Shown in pieces: positions 26,096 through 35,380 of a stretch of 64,000 nt of DNA (position 1 is the first letter of the stretch; each line of letters begins with the position of its first letter). The stretch comes from CAYQDR01 sp964416315. Its GTDB lineage: Bacteria > Methylomirabilota > Methylomirabilia > Rokubacteriales > DASRDR01. Location: the NCBI GenBank assembly GCA_964416315.1, contig CAYQDR010000007.1, positions 1-64,000 on the forward strand, written 5' to 3'. Below the pieces are notes generated by a model that was not told where the DNA came from, did not search any database, and saw nothing but the letters and a program-made list of their open reading frames with translations. A program made the translations under genes and the position numbers.

Positions 26096-27849
26096 CACGT
26101 GCCTTTCGCGACGACGAAGGGCCCGAGGACGAGGGCGTCCATCCGCGTGCGGAGGAAGCAGTCCAGGGCCTCGTCGGGCCGGTGGACGATCGGCTCGTTC
26201 TCGTTGAACGAGGTGTTGAGCAGCACGGGGACGCCCGTGCGCTTCTCGAAGGCCCGGAGGAGCTGCCAGTAGAGCGGGTTCGTCTGCCGGCTCACGGTCT
26301 GGAGCCGGCCCGAGCCGTCCACGTGCGTGACGGCCGGGATCACCCCCCGCTTGTCGGGGCGGACGGGGTAGACCTGGACCATGAACGGGTCGGGCACCGC
26401 GTCTACGAAGTAGTCGTCGAGCGCCTCCTCCAGGATCGAAGGGGCGAACGGCCGGAACTTCTCCCGGAACTTGATCTTCGCGTTGATGACCTCCCGCATG
26501 TCGGCCCGGCGCGGGTCGGCGAGGATGCTCCGGTTGCCAAGGGCGCGGGCGCCCCACTCCATCCGCCCCTGGAACCACCCGACGACCTGCCCCTCGGCGA
26601 GGCGCTCGGCGGTCCACCGGCAGCGCTCCTCCTCGTCGTCGATCCGCCGGACCGCGCACCCGAGCCCGGTCAGGTCGGCCGCGCGGCGGTCCAGGGCCGC
26701 GCGGAGTGCGTCCTCGCCGAACGCCGGCCCCCAGTAGGCGTGCTCCATGACAAAGCGGCGCGGCCGGCCGAGGAGCTGGTGCCAGACGTAGCACGCGGCG
26801 CCCAGGGCCGTTCCGTTGTCGGCCGCGGCCGGCTGGACGTAGACCTCCTCGAAGGGCGTCCGCTCGCGGACCTTCCCGTTCAGGACGCTGTTCATCGCGC
26901 AGCCGCCGGCCAGGCAGAGGCGGCGCAGGCCGGTCCGGCGGTGCAGCGCGTGGAGCACGTGGACGACCACCTCCTCGAACACCACCTGGAGCGAGGCGGC
27001 GATCGCCTCGTGGCGCGCCTCGAGCCGCTCGTCGGGGCGGCGCGCCGGGCCCAGGAGGGCCTCCAGCTTCGGGGTGTAGACGGGCCCGATTGTCGGCTCC
27101 CCGTCGTCCCAGGTCATCTGGACGCCGTCCGCGTGGTGGCGGAAGTAGGAGAGGTCGAGCTGGGCCCCGCCGTCCGGCCTGAGGCGAATCAGGCGGCGAA
27201 GCACGGTCGCGTACCCGGGTTCGCCGTACGGCGCCAGGCCCATGACTTTGTACTCGTCGCCGTAGCGCGGGAACCCCAGGAACTGGGTCAGCGCCAGGTA
27301 GAGCAGGCCGATCGAGTGGGGGAAGTACACGCGGCGGAGGACCCGGAGCGTGCGGTCGCGCCCCAGGGCCAGCGACGTGCTGACGAAGTCCCCGAAGCCG
27401 TCGATGGCGCAGACCGCCGCTTCCGCGAACGGCGAGACGAAGAACGCGCTCGCCAGATGCGCCGGGTGATGCTCCACCCAGTGGAGTCGCCGGCGGACGC
27501 GCTCCCGCTCGAGTCCCAGGGCGGTCGCGAGGGCGATATCCACGTCTCGCACGCGCTTCAGGTTCCTCGCACGGTCCCGCACGAGCCCGAAGCCGGGGCG
27601 CTGCCGGAGCACGAAGGCTGCCTTTCGCAGGACGTTGGCGCGCGGGTTCCGGGAGATCGCGAAGTGGTCCACCGCCTCAGGTTCCACTCCCGCTATCTCG
27701 AGGCAACTCCGGATCGCGTCCCGGGGAAACCCCGCCCAGTGCTTCACCCGGCGAAAGCGCTCCTCCTCGACGGCGGCCACCAACTCGCCGTCGCGCAGCA
27801 GCACGGCCGACACGTCGCCGTGGTAGGCGTTGATCCCCAGGACGATCAT
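26095..27849 (-). CDS. NodU/CmcH-family carbamoyltransferase
   Basis: 584 residues, the usual family length. The N-terminal ASKHA-like domain begins VLGINAYHGDVSAVLLRDGE, with EEERFRRVKH and the conserved histidines in HWVEHHPAHLASAFF. The C-terminal YrdC-like part holds KFREKFRPFAPSILEE and VPVLLNTSFNENEPIV. These enzymes use carbamoyl phosphate and ATP to carbamoylate a hydroxyl, in NodU a sugar of a Nod factor. In this operon the probable target is a sugar residue of the polysaccharide. A small-molecule or peptide substrate cannot be excluded given the nearby RiPP genes. Confidence 0.88.
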   Translation of the reverse strand: MIVLGINAYHGDVSAVLLRDGELVAAVEEERFRRVKHWAGFPRDAIRSCLEIAGVEPEAVDHFAISRNPRANVLRKAAFVLRQRPGFGLVRDRARNLKRVRDVDIALATALGLERERVRRRLHWVEHHPAHLASAFFVSPFAEAAVCAIDGFGDFVSTSLALGRDRTLRVLRRVYFPHSIGLLYLALTQFLGFPRYGDEYKVMGLAPYGEPGYATVLRRLIRLRPDGGAQLDLSYFRHHADGVQMTWDDGEPTIGPVYTPKLEALLGPARRPDERLEARHEAIAASLQVVFEEVVVHVLHALHRRTGLRRLCLAGGCAMNSVLNGKVRERTPFEEVYVQPAAADNGTALGAACYVWHQLLGRPRRFVMEHAYWGPAFGEDALRAALDRRAADLTGLGCAVRRIDDEEERCRWTAERLAEGQVVGWFQGRMEWGARALGNRSILADPRRADMREVINAKIKFREKFRPFAPSILEEALDDYFVDAVPDPFMVQVYPVRPDKRGVIPAVTHVDGSGRLQTVSRQTNPLYWQLLRAFEKRTGVPVLLNTSFNENEPIVHRPDEALDCFLRTRMDALVLGPFVVAKGT

Positions 27850-27880
27850 CGGCCTCGACCCGCTCCTCCGGGCGTCTCGT

Positions 27881-28915
27881 TCACGCCGCGGCCTCCGCGA
27901 ACAGGCCGCGATGGTCGTCCACCCACTGCCACAGGCGCTCCAAGCCGGAGGCGACGGTCACCCGCGGGGCCCAGCCGAGCCGCTCCCGGGCCCTGCTGAT
28001 GTCGCTCACGTACACCCGCTGATCGCCGGGCCGCCACGCCGCGAAGCTCCGCGCCACCGGCCGCGCCAGCCGCCGTTCGAGCCATTCGAGCAGCTCCAGG
28101 AGCGAGAGGGTGTTCTCGGGCCCGCCGCCGATGTTGAACACCTCCCCGGCGACCGAGTCGATCTTCCCGACCGCCCGGAGGCAGGCGTCGAGCAGGTCGT
28201 CGATGAACAGGACGTCGCGCACCTGCTTGCCGTCCCCGTAGACGGTGATCGGCCGACCGAGCGCCGCCGAGATCAGGAAGTGGGCCACCCAGCCCTGGTC
28301 CTCCGTGCCCCACTGGCGGGGGCCATAGATGCACGACATCCGGAACACCACGGTCCGGAGGCCGTAGACACGCGCGTACTCCCGCACGTACTGGTCCGCG
28401 GCGCCCTTCGAGCACCCGTAGGGCGAGTGGAAGTCCAGCCGCTGGCCCTCCCCGATTCCGTCCGTCCCCCCGGCGTAGGCGTAGCGCTGTGCCTGCTCCA
28501 CGACCGGCACGTCCTCGATCCGGCCGTAGACCTTGTTGGTCGACGTGAAGAGGACGGCCGGCCGCTCCCCGTCCGGCCTGGACCGGATCGCCTCCAGCAC
28601 GTTGAGCGTCCCTCGCAGGTTCACGTCGAAATCGCCGACCGGGTCCAGGAGCGACGTGGTCACGGCCACCTGGGCCGCGAGGTGGAACACGACGTCCGTC
28701 CCGGACACCGCGTGCCGCACCGCCCGCACGTCCCGCACGTCGGCCTCGACCACGTGGAGCCGGGTGTCGCCCAGCGCCGACAGCGACTCGAGGTTCCGCC
28801 GCGCCCCCGGCCGGCTCGCGTCGTCGAGGAGCGTCACCTCGTGGCCCGCCTCCAGGAGCCGCCGCGCCAGGTTGCTCCCGATGAAGCCCGCGCCGCCGGT
28901 GATCAGCGCCTGCAC
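27881..28915 (-). CDS. CDP-paratose 2-epimerase-like SDR protein
   Basis: 344 residues. Extended SDR fold: ALITGGAGFIGSNLARRLL, VFHLAAQVAVTTSL, STNKVYG, the catalytic YGCSKGAADQYV (Tyr-x3-Lys) and RMSCIYGPRQWGTEDQGWV. The S-T-N-K-V-Y-G and Y-G-P-R-Q-x-G-x-E-D-Q-G-W-V-A-H blocks are those of CDP-tyvelose/paratose 2-epimerases, which make a 3,6-dideoxyhexose donor. The other enzymes of that pathway are not in the window, so a related NDP-sugar epimerase is possible. The start overlaps the upstream stop by 13 bases. Confidence 0.75.
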   Translation of the reverse strand: MQALITGGAGFIGSNLARRLLEAGHEVTLLDDASRPGARRNLESLSALGDTRLHVVEADVRDVRAVRHAVSGTDVVFHLAAQVAVTTSLLDPVGDFDVNLRGTLNVLEAIRSRPDGERPAVLFTSTNKVYGRIEDVPVVEQAQRYAYAGGTDGIGEGQRLDFHSPYGCSKGAADQYVREYARVYGLRTVVFRMSCIYGPRQWGTEDQGWVAHFLISAALGRPITVYGDGKQVRDVLFIDDLLDACLRAVGKIDSVAGEVFNIGGGPENTLSLLELLEWLERRLARPVARSFAAWRPGDQRVYVSDISRARERLGWAPRVTVASGLERLWQWVDDHRGLFAEAAA

Positions 28916-31065
28916 GAGTGGCGCACCTCATCCAGCTTGACGTCGACGACGAACCGAAACCAACACGCGTGGAGGAAGTGGAAGATCAGACCCTCCTTCC
29001 CATCGAGAAACCCCAGCCGCAGGAAGTACCGGTACGCGAAGTACAGAAAGGGTCGCGCGAAGAGCGGCAGCCGCGCCCAGACGCGCTTCCGCCACAGCAC
29101 CCGCTCATCGGGCTCACCGACTGGCGACGGCACCGGGAGGCCGCGGCGGCCGGCTTCTCCTCGCTGCGCCTCCTCCTGCGCGAGGAGCATCGCGTAGCGG
29201 TTGTGCTTCTCGATCCAAAAGGAGATGTCGCTCTCCTTGTGGTTCTCCTCGATCAAATCGTGCTCCAGTTTGGCGGTCCGGCCGCGAACGCGGAAATGAT
29301 GGTCGAGAAGATCGTTCCGGTCCACGGCTACCCGACCGCGCCTGAAGAGCTTCAGCAGATACTTCGGGTAGTAGCCACCATGCCTGATCCATCGGCCGCG
29401 AAACACCTGGCGCCGTTTGACATAAAAGCCGTCCACGCCGTCCAGACGTGACCGTCCCTGGCCGAAGACCTGCTGGATCTCGGCCCTCAGCTCAGGCATC
29501 ACCCGCTGGTCAGCGTCAAGACCCAGGATCCACTCGTACCGGCAAGGCAGGTTCTCGATCGCCCAGGCCCACTGTCGAGCATGGGTCTCGAACGGATGTC
29601 TGACGACGCGGGCTCCGTATCGGTCAGCGATCTCGACGGTACGGTCTGTGCTGCCCGAATCCACCACGAAGACTTCCGGGATCCAGCCAGAGAGACTGCC
29701 CAGGCAAGCGTCCAGGTTCTTCTCCTCGTCGTACGTGAGGACGACGGCAGTGATGGGCACCCAGGGCTTTCCAGTGGCCTCGTACCTCTCCGTCGCGTCC
29801 AGCGCCGCTCTCGATTCGTGCATCGCGCGTCGCCCAGCGTGGAGAGCCAGGGTATACATGGCGACCAGCTCGGGCACCATCGCCTCGACCGAGAAGCGCT
29901 CACGCGCGAGCCGTCGCCCGCGCGTACCGAGGTCGGCTCGGAAGGCCGTGTCGCTCGCGAGCCGTGCGGTTGCATCCGCCACCGCTCCGGCATCACAGGG
30001 CACCACGACACCCGCCCCGGCGGCCGCGACCTCCCGATGGATGCCCACCCGGTCGGAGATGATGACAGGCAGCCCCGCCGCCAGGGCTTCGACGGCCGCC
30101 ACACCGAAGTTCTCGGAGTAGGACGGGAGGACGAACAGGTCCGCGTCGGCGAGCGCCGCCAGCTTGTCCCGACCGCCGAGAAACCCCGCCCACCAGACGT
30201 CCCCATCGAGGCCGAGCCCGGCGGCCTGCCGACGGAGGGCCGCTTCGAACTCCTCGCTCCCGCTCCCCGCCACCACCAGCGCCAGCTCGGGTCTGCGTGT
30301 CCGCGCCGCGGCGAACGCCTCGAGCAGGAGGTCCAGGCCCTTCTTCGGGTCCAGCCGGGACAGGAAAAGCACGAGCGTCCGGTGGGCCAGGGCGGGCTCG
30401 CGCTGCCGGAACCCCCCGCGGGGCGGTAGCGGCTCGAGCTCCGCCAGGTCGATTCCGAGCGGCGCCACGCGGCTCCGCCCCTCCACGCCGAGCTCCGCCG
30501 CCTCGAGCCGCTCCTGTTCGCTCGCGTAGTGGACGCACGCCGCGCCGCGAAGGATCCGACGCTCGATCAGCCGGAACGACAGCCGCTTGAGCCGCCGCCG
30601 GCGGCGCTGCATGCCCCAGCGGTTCAGGGTCCCGAGGGGGCGCACCACGTAGGGGATCCCGGCTCGAGCCGCCCAGTACGCCGCTGGCACGGCGGCGTAC
30701 GAGAACAAGGCGTGGATGTGGACCAGATCGTAGTCTCGGACGTGGGAGGCGAGCCACCGGGTGAGCGGCCAGGAAAACGCGTAGAAGCCCGTCTGGCGCG
30801 GGAAGTAGTGATACGCGACGCCATCCTCCACCAGCGGGACCCCGTGCGGAACGACCAGCCGGCCGTCCCCGTTGTCGTCGGTCGCGGCGACGTGGACCTC
30901 CAGCCCGGCGCGCGCCAGGCCCCGCGTCATGGTCCGGATCATCACGCTCGGTCCGCCCCGCAGCGGGCCGACCGAGGGGATCACGTGCAGGACCTTGAGC
31001 CCACGCTTCGTCTCGGACGGGCGCGCCTCGGACGCCGGCGCGCGCATCGCACCGCTCGTGATCAC
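28903..31065 (-). CDS. Fusion: family 4 plus family 2 glycosyltransferase
   Basis: 720 residues in one frame. Residues 20-405 are a GT-B family 4 enzyme (LHVIPSVGPLRGGPSVMIRT, LVLFLSRLDPKKGLDLLLEA, PSYSENFGVAAVEALAAGLP with the E-x7-E pair). Residues 430-700 are a GT-A family 2 enzyme (ITAVVLTYDEEKNLDACLGS, VFVVDSGSTDRT, WILGLDADQRVMPEL with D-A-D) of the WaaE/KdtX-like type, ending with QRGEAGRR and an amphipathic segment. One polypeptide may therefore add two successive sugars. It overlaps the upstream transferase by four bases (ATGA). Confidence 0.85.
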   Translation of the reverse strand: MITSGAMRAPASEARPSETKRGLKVLHVIPSVGPLRGGPSVMIRTMTRGLARAGLEVHVAATDDNGDGRLVVPHGVPLVEDGVAYHYFPRQTGFYAFSWPLTRWLASHVRDYDLVHIHALFSYAAVPAAYWAARAGIPYVVRPLGTLNRWGMQRRRRRLKRLSFRLIERRILRGAACVHYASEQERLEAAELGVEGRSRVAPLGIDLAELEPLPPRGGFRQREPALAHRTLVLFLSRLDPKKGLDLLLEAFAAARTRRPELALVVAGSGSEEFEAALRRQAAGLGLDGDVWWAGFLGGRDKLAALADADLFVLPSYSENFGVAAVEALAAGLPVIISDRVGIHREVAAAGAGVVVPCDAGAVADATARLASDTAFRADLGTRGRRLARERFSVEAMVPELVAMYTLALHAGRRAMHESRAALDATERYEATGKPWVPITAVVLTYDEEKNLDACLGSLSGWIPEVFVVDSGSTDRTVEIADRYGARVVRHPFETHARQWAWAIENLPCRYEWILGLDADQRVMPELRAEIQQVFGQGRSRLDGVDGFYVKRRQVFRGRWIRHGGYYPKYLLKLFRRGRVAVDRNDLLDHHFRVRGRTAKLEHDLIEENHKESDISFWIEKHNRYAMLLAQEEAQRGEAGRRGLPVPSPVGEPDERVLWRKRVWARLPLFARPFLYFAYRYFLRLGFLDGKEGLIFHFLHACWFRFVVDVKLDEVRHSCRR

Positions 31066-32270
31066 GGAGCCCCTCGCTCGCTCAGGGCCAGCAGGTTCTC
31101 GAGCCGACGCCGGAACCGCTCGAAGGTATAGTGCTCGTCCACCCGCCGCCGGCCGGCGTCGCCCAGGCGCCTCCGCAACCCCTCATCATCCAGCAGACCG
31201 ACGAGCCGGCCCGTCAGCGCCGTGAGATCGCCGTACTCCACCAGGAAGCCCGTGGACCCCTCCACGACGACCTCCGAGGCGCCGCCATGATTCGCCGCGA
31301 CCACGGGCTTGCCGTGGCTCATGGCTTCCAGGAACACGACGCCGAACCCCTCGCCCCAGCTTGGCATGACGAACACGTCGCACGCGGCGTAGTAGCTGGC
31401 GAGGTCGTTGCCGACCTTCGTTCCCACGAACAGGACGCGGTCCCTGACCCCTGCCTCGGCGGCGAGGGCTTCCAGCCGACGACGATCGTCCCCGTCCCCC
31501 ACGACGACGTAGTACGCGCCGGGGGCCGCCTGCAGGACGCCCGGCAGCGCCTGAATCACGTGATCGACGCCCTTGTACCGCTCCGACGCCGAGAGCCGCG
31601 CCACGGTGAGGAGGATCTTCCCCGGCGGGACGGCAGGCGGCGACCCCGCGGATCGGCCGCCTGACAGGTCCGGATCGATCGCCGGCGGGATGACGACGAC
31701 GCGCTCGGCCGCGAGGCTTTGCGCCGTCACCAGCTTCCGAGCCGTGAACTCGCTGAGGCTGGTCGCGGCGCATGCCCACCGGAGCCCGAGGCGACGCAGC
31801 ACCGGCAGCGGCTTCCAGACCTCGATGCCGTAGGTTGCGACGCAGTATCTGGCCCAAGGCCGGAGGACCTTCGCCAGGACGCCGAGGAAGCCGAGGTTCG
31901 GGTGACCGACGTACGCGAAGTCCATACGCGGCGCCGCCGCGAGCACCGCCCCCGCCAGCCGCGCCTTCGAGCGTCCGAACCCGAAGACGGTGAACCGCTC
32001 TCCACACGCCCCGAGCTCGTGCCGCCCCCAGGCGTCGTTGAGGGAGAACAGCCGCACGCGACTCCCGCGCTGCCGCGCCAGTGCCGTCAGCGCCGCGGCC
32101 GTGTGGAGCGAAATTCGCTGCACTCCTCCGACGGCCATCAGCTCCGGAAAGATCCCCACGATCGCGCCGCGAGCGGGGTGCTCGTCACGGCCCGACCGCG
32201 CGCCCCGCGCGCGCTTCGACGACTTGACCTCCACCACCGGCACGACCGACTCCGCACGGACGTCGCGCAT
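31062..32270 (-). CDS. Family 4 (GT-B) glycosyltransferase
   Basis: 402 residues. After a basic N-terminal stretch of about 35 residues comes IVGIFPELMAVGGVQRISLH, the glycine-rich acceptor-domain start. VATYGIEVWKPLP, ILLTVARLSASERYKGVDHV, YVVVGDGDDRRRLEAL and MPSWGEGFGVVFLEAMSHGK follow, where E-G-F-G and F-L-E-A form the donor-binding acidic pair. It is well conserved and very likely active. It lies between the asparagine synthetase and the double-transferase fusion. Confidence 0.87.
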   Translation of the reverse strand: MRDVRAESVVPVVEVKSSKRARGARSGRDEHPARGAIVGIFPELMAVGGVQRISLHTAAALTALARQRGSRVRLFSLNDAWGRHELGACGERFTVFGFGRSKARLAGAVLAAAPRMDFAYVGHPNLGFLGVLAKVLRPWARYCVATYGIEVWKPLPVLRRLGLRWACAATSLSEFTARKLVTAQSLAAERVVVIPPAIDPDLSGGRSAGSPPAVPPGKILLTVARLSASERYKGVDHVIQALPGVLQAAPGAYYVVVGDGDDRRRLEALAAEAGVRDRVLFVGTKVGNDLASYYAACDVFVMPSWGEGFGVVFLEAMSHGKPVVAANHGGASEVVVEGSTGFLVEYGDLTALTGRLVGLLDDEGLRRRLGDAGRRRVDEHYTFERFRRRLENLLALSERGAP

Positions 32271-32274
32271 CGGG

Positions 32275-34170
32275 TCAGGCCGCTCCTGAGGCGAGTCGCC
32301 AGCCCTGGAGCGCCGCCAGGGCCCAGGGGCGGGACCAGTGGCAGCGGCCGGCGTCGTAGGCGCGCACCACCTGCGCGACCGCGTCGGCCCGCAGGGGCGC
32401 AGGGGCCCCCTCGAGCCACTCCCGACACCGCGGGCGCAGCGGGCCCCGCAGCCAGCGGTCGAAGGGGAAGACGAAGCCCTGCTTGTCGCGCCGGGCGCGG
32501 ACGGCCTCCGGCAGGAGGTCGCCGACCGCCCGGACGAGCAGGGCCTTCGGCCGCCCGCCGTCCCGCTTCACGGCCGCGGGCAGCGGGAGGACCGCCTCGA
32601 CGAGCGGGTGGTCCAGCAGCGGGACCCGCACCTCCAGCGAGTGCGCCATGCTCATGACGTCGGTGTCCCGCAGGAGCTGGTGGTGGGTGTAGGTCGCGAG
32701 CTCCGCGCGGCTCACCCACGCGAACCACGATCCGACCGGGCCCGCCGCCTCGGCGATGCGCCCGACGGGGTCGAAGGCCTCCATGGCCGCGGCCCAGATC
32801 TCCGGCCCGACCAGGGCCCGCGCCTCCCGGGGCGCGAAGAGGCCGCGGCAAGCGAGGTAGGCGCTGGCGGCCGACGCCGGGCGCTCGAGCGCGTCGGCGA
32901 CCTTGGCCCACCGCGAGCGCCGCGGCAGCGTCCGGAGCCCGCCGCGGACCGCGGCCGCCCCGCCCGGCACTCGCTGCGCCGCGCGCACCGCGCGCCACAC
33001 CCGCGGGACCCCGCGGAACGTGTTCGGGTACCCGCCGAACAGCTCGTCTCCGCCGAGCCCCGAGAGCGCTACCGTCAGGCCGGCCTCGCGCGCGGTCTTC
33101 GCGACGAAGTACGTGTTCACGCCGTCCACGGTCGGCTGGTCCATCGCCCAGAGGATGCGGTCCAGCTCGGCGGCCACCTCGCCGGCCGTCACCACGCGCT
33201 CGTGATGCTCGGCCTCGACGCCCCGCGCCACGACGCGGGCGTAGGGGGCCTCGCTGTACTCCGCCTCCTCGAAGACCATCGAGCACGTGCGGATCGGCCC
33301 GTCGGTCACCCGGCGCATGAGGGCGACCACCGCGCTCGAGTCGAGCCCGCCGGAGAGGAACGCCCCGAGGGGGACGTCGCTGACGAGGTGGCTCCGCACC
33401 GCGTCCTCGAGGCGCGCCCGCACCGCCTCGACCGGGTCCCGATCGTCCCGGGCCGGCTCGGACCCGACCGGGAGGCGCCAGTAGCGCCGGGTGGCCGGCG
33501 CCGGGGCGCGCGCGCCCACCTCCAGGCTCAGGAGTGACCCGGGCTCGAGGGCCCGGGCGTCGCGATAGATCGTTCCCGGACACGGCACCGAGCCGAGCAT
33601 CAGGTAGCCGACGACGCCGGCGGGGCTCAGCTCGCGGCCCACGAGCCCCGAGGCGCGGAGTGCCTTGAGCTCCGAGGCGAAGAGGAAGGCCTCGTCTGTC
33701 GCGGCGTAGTAGAGCGGCTTGATGCCCAGCCGGTCGCGGGCGAGGAGGAGCCGACGGGCCCCCTCGCGGCCGTCGTAGATCGCGAACGCGAACATCCCCC
33801 GCAGCCGCTGGACCACCTCCGGCCCCCACGCCTCGTAGCCGTGGAGGATCACCTCGGTGTCGCTCGCCGACTGGAACGCGTCGCCCCGCGCCGCCAGCTC
33901 CGCCCGCAGTCCGGCGGCGTTGTAGATCTCGCCGTTGTAGGTGATCCACACGGTCTCTGGCGCGTTGCCCATCGGCATGGCGGCCGCCGGGGAGAGATCG
34001 ACGACGGCCAGGCGCCGGTTCACGAGCCCCACCCGGCCGTCCGCCGAGACGAAGAGGCCCTCGCCGTCCGGCCCGCGGTGGGCCAGGGCCTCCCGCATGG
34101 CCGCGAGCGTCGCCCGCACGTCCGGGACGCTGCGTGCCGGATTCACGACGAGCCCGGCGATCCCGCACAT
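32275..34170 (-). CDS. asnB: Glutamine-dependent asparagine synthetase (AsnB type)
   Basis: 631 residues starting MCGIAGLVV, so the catalytic Cys of the class II glutaminase domain is intact, with RLAVVDLSPAA, YNGEIYN and the synthetase PP-loop FLSGGLDSSAVV near residue 260. The C-terminal half has LSGLGGDELFGGYPN and HSLEVRVPLLDHPLVE. It should hydrolyse glutamine and amidate a carboxylate through an adenylate. In polysaccharide loci such homologues can amidate uronic acids; plain asparagine synthesis is the alternative. It starts four bases after the stop of the nucleotidyltransferase gene and is distinct from the lasso cyclase paralogue at 36420. Confidence 0.87.
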   Translation of the reverse strand: MCGIAGLVVNPARSVPDVRATLAAMREALAHRGPDGEGLFVSADGRVGLVNRRLAVVDLSPAAAMPMGNAPETVWITYNGEIYNAAGLRAELAARGDAFQSASDTEVILHGYEAWGPEVVQRLRGMFAFAIYDGREGARRLLLARDRLGIKPLYYAATDEAFLFASELKALRASGLVGRELSPAGVVGYLMLGSVPCPGTIYRDARALEPGSLLSLEVGARAPAPATRRYWRLPVGSEPARDDRDPVEAVRARLEDAVRSHLVSDVPLGAFLSGGLDSSAVVALMRRVTDGPIRTCSMVFEEAEYSEAPYARVVARGVEAEHHERVVTAGEVAAELDRILWAMDQPTVDGVNTYFVAKTAREAGLTVALSGLGGDELFGGYPNTFRGVPRVWRAVRAAQRVPGGAAAVRGGLRTLPRRSRWAKVADALERPASAASAYLACRGLFAPREARALVGPEIWAAAMEAFDPVGRIAEAAGPVGSWFAWVSRAELATYTHHQLLRDTDVMSMAHSLEVRVPLLDHPLVEAVLPLPAAVKRDGGRPKALLVRAVGDLLPEAVRARRDKQGFVFPFDRWLRGPLRPRCREWLEGAPAPLRADAVAQVVRAYDAGRCHWSRPWALAALQGWRLASGAA

Positions 34171-34174
34171 CGCG

Positions 34175-35380
34175 CTACGGCAGGACGGCGGCCACGCGCC
34201 GCCCTGCTCCCCTGAGCGTGGCCGCGCTCCACCGACCCAGCTCGCGCCCGAGCTTCGCGGCGAGCCGCACCGGCCGCACGCCGTAGTAGAGGCCCTCCAG
34301 GGTGGCCGGCAGGCGGAGCGCCGCGCGGTCCTGCACCGTCGGGAGGAAGGCGAGCCGCGCCAGGTAGCCCAGCTTCTGGCCGGAGCGGGGAAACAGCCGA
34401 ACCGTAAACAGGCTGTTGGCCCAGCTATTCGGTTCGTGCGGGCGCGCCGGGAACAGGGGGAGCCACGGGGGTGGCGCCTGCCGTGGCAGCCCCTCGGGGA
34501 TCTCGGTGCCGAGGAGCGCGGAACACGCGCCCAGCGTGAGCGCGAGGACGCGCTCCAGGCCGAACCGCGTCGCCTTGGTGTGGAGCCGTTCCCAGTCGAC
34601 TCCGCCCCGCACGCAGATCTCGTGGACATCGACGAGCCACTTCAGGGGTTGCCAGCGATGGCGGGCGGCATGCACCATCAAGAAGAGCAGCTCCCACTCC
34701 GGGCTGAGCCCCCAGACCTCGACCCCCGCGAACGAAGCCGGGCCCGCCTCCGCCCACAAGTCCGCCAGCATGGCGGCCTCCGCGTGCCACCGCCAGGCCA
34801 CGTGCCAGTGCACGTCGATGACGTACCGGAACTCCTGCCGTCGCCGCACGAAGGCGCACTCGCACGTGCTCTCGAGGAGCGGCGCGACGGCGGCGGCTCC
34901 GAGCGGCGACTCGGCGGCCGGCGCATAGCCGCGCGCCGCGAGCAGGTCCCGGACGGCCGCGGTCGCCCGCGGCGGGACCAGGAGGTCGAGATCCCAGCAT
35001 TCCCGCAGGGCGGGATCGCCGTAGAGCCGCTCCGCGAGGGCCGGTCCCTTGAGCGGGATCACGGGCACCTCGCGGTCCCGGCACCCGCCGAGGAGCTCGG
35101 TCAGCTCGCGGACGAGCAGGGCATTGCGCGCGGCGTTCAAGCGGTCGCCGCGCTCGAGCTGCGCCCGCGCGTCGCCGGGCACGCCCGGCCAGCCCAACCG
35201 GGCGAGGTTCCGCCCGAGAAGCGGCCCGACGCCGTGCCGGCGCGCCTGACGGAGCACCGTCGGCCACGCGAGGGGCCGGCCCAGGAGGGCGCGCGCGCGC
35301 GCCTCGAGCGCGGAAGGGAGTGTCCCGCGGGCCAAGAGGCTGACACACGCGTCCTCGGGGGAGAGCTCAGCGGTCCTCAC
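34175..35380 (-). CDS. Nucleotidyltransferase-fold protein (NTP_transf_5 type), lasso tailoring candidate
   Basis: 401 residues from a GTG that overlaps the preceding stop (GTGA). VIPLKGPALAERLYGDPALR followed by ECWDLDLLVPP near residue 120 gives the K-G and D-x-D signature of the uncharacterised nucleotidyltransferase family found beside many lasso-peptide and related gene clusters. A conserved histidine-rich region (VDVHWHVAWRWH) follows. In the pseudomycoidin system a similar protein decorates the phosphate added by the cluster kinase, so it may modify the peptide made here. It is directly downstream of the HPr-kinase-like gene. Confidence 0.8.
   Translation of the reverse strand: MRTAELSPEDACVSLLARGTLPSALEARARALLGRPLAWPTVLRQARRHGVGPLLGRNLARLGWPGVPGDARAQLERGDRLNAARNALLVRELTELLGGCRDREVPVIPLKGPALAERLYGDPALRECWDLDLLVPPRATAAVRDLLAARGYAPAAESPLGAAAVAPLLESTCECAFVRRRQEFRYVIDVHWHVAWRWHAEAAMLADLWAEAGPASFAGVEVWGLSPEWELLFLMVHAARHRWQPLKWLVDVHEICVRGGVDWERLHTKATRFGLERVLALTLGACSALLGTEIPEGLPRQAPPPWLPLFPARPHEPNSWANSLFTVRLFPRSGQKLGYLARLAFLPTVQDRAALRLPATLEGLYYGVRPVRLAAKLGRELGRWSAATLRGAGRRVAAVLP

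Noticed and set aside
30421..30435. GGCGGTAGC-like core of an RfaH ops element (also near 15611)
   Set aside because: Both lie inside coding sequence and on the plus strand, opposite to the operon, with no leader context; chance matches in GC-rich DNA.
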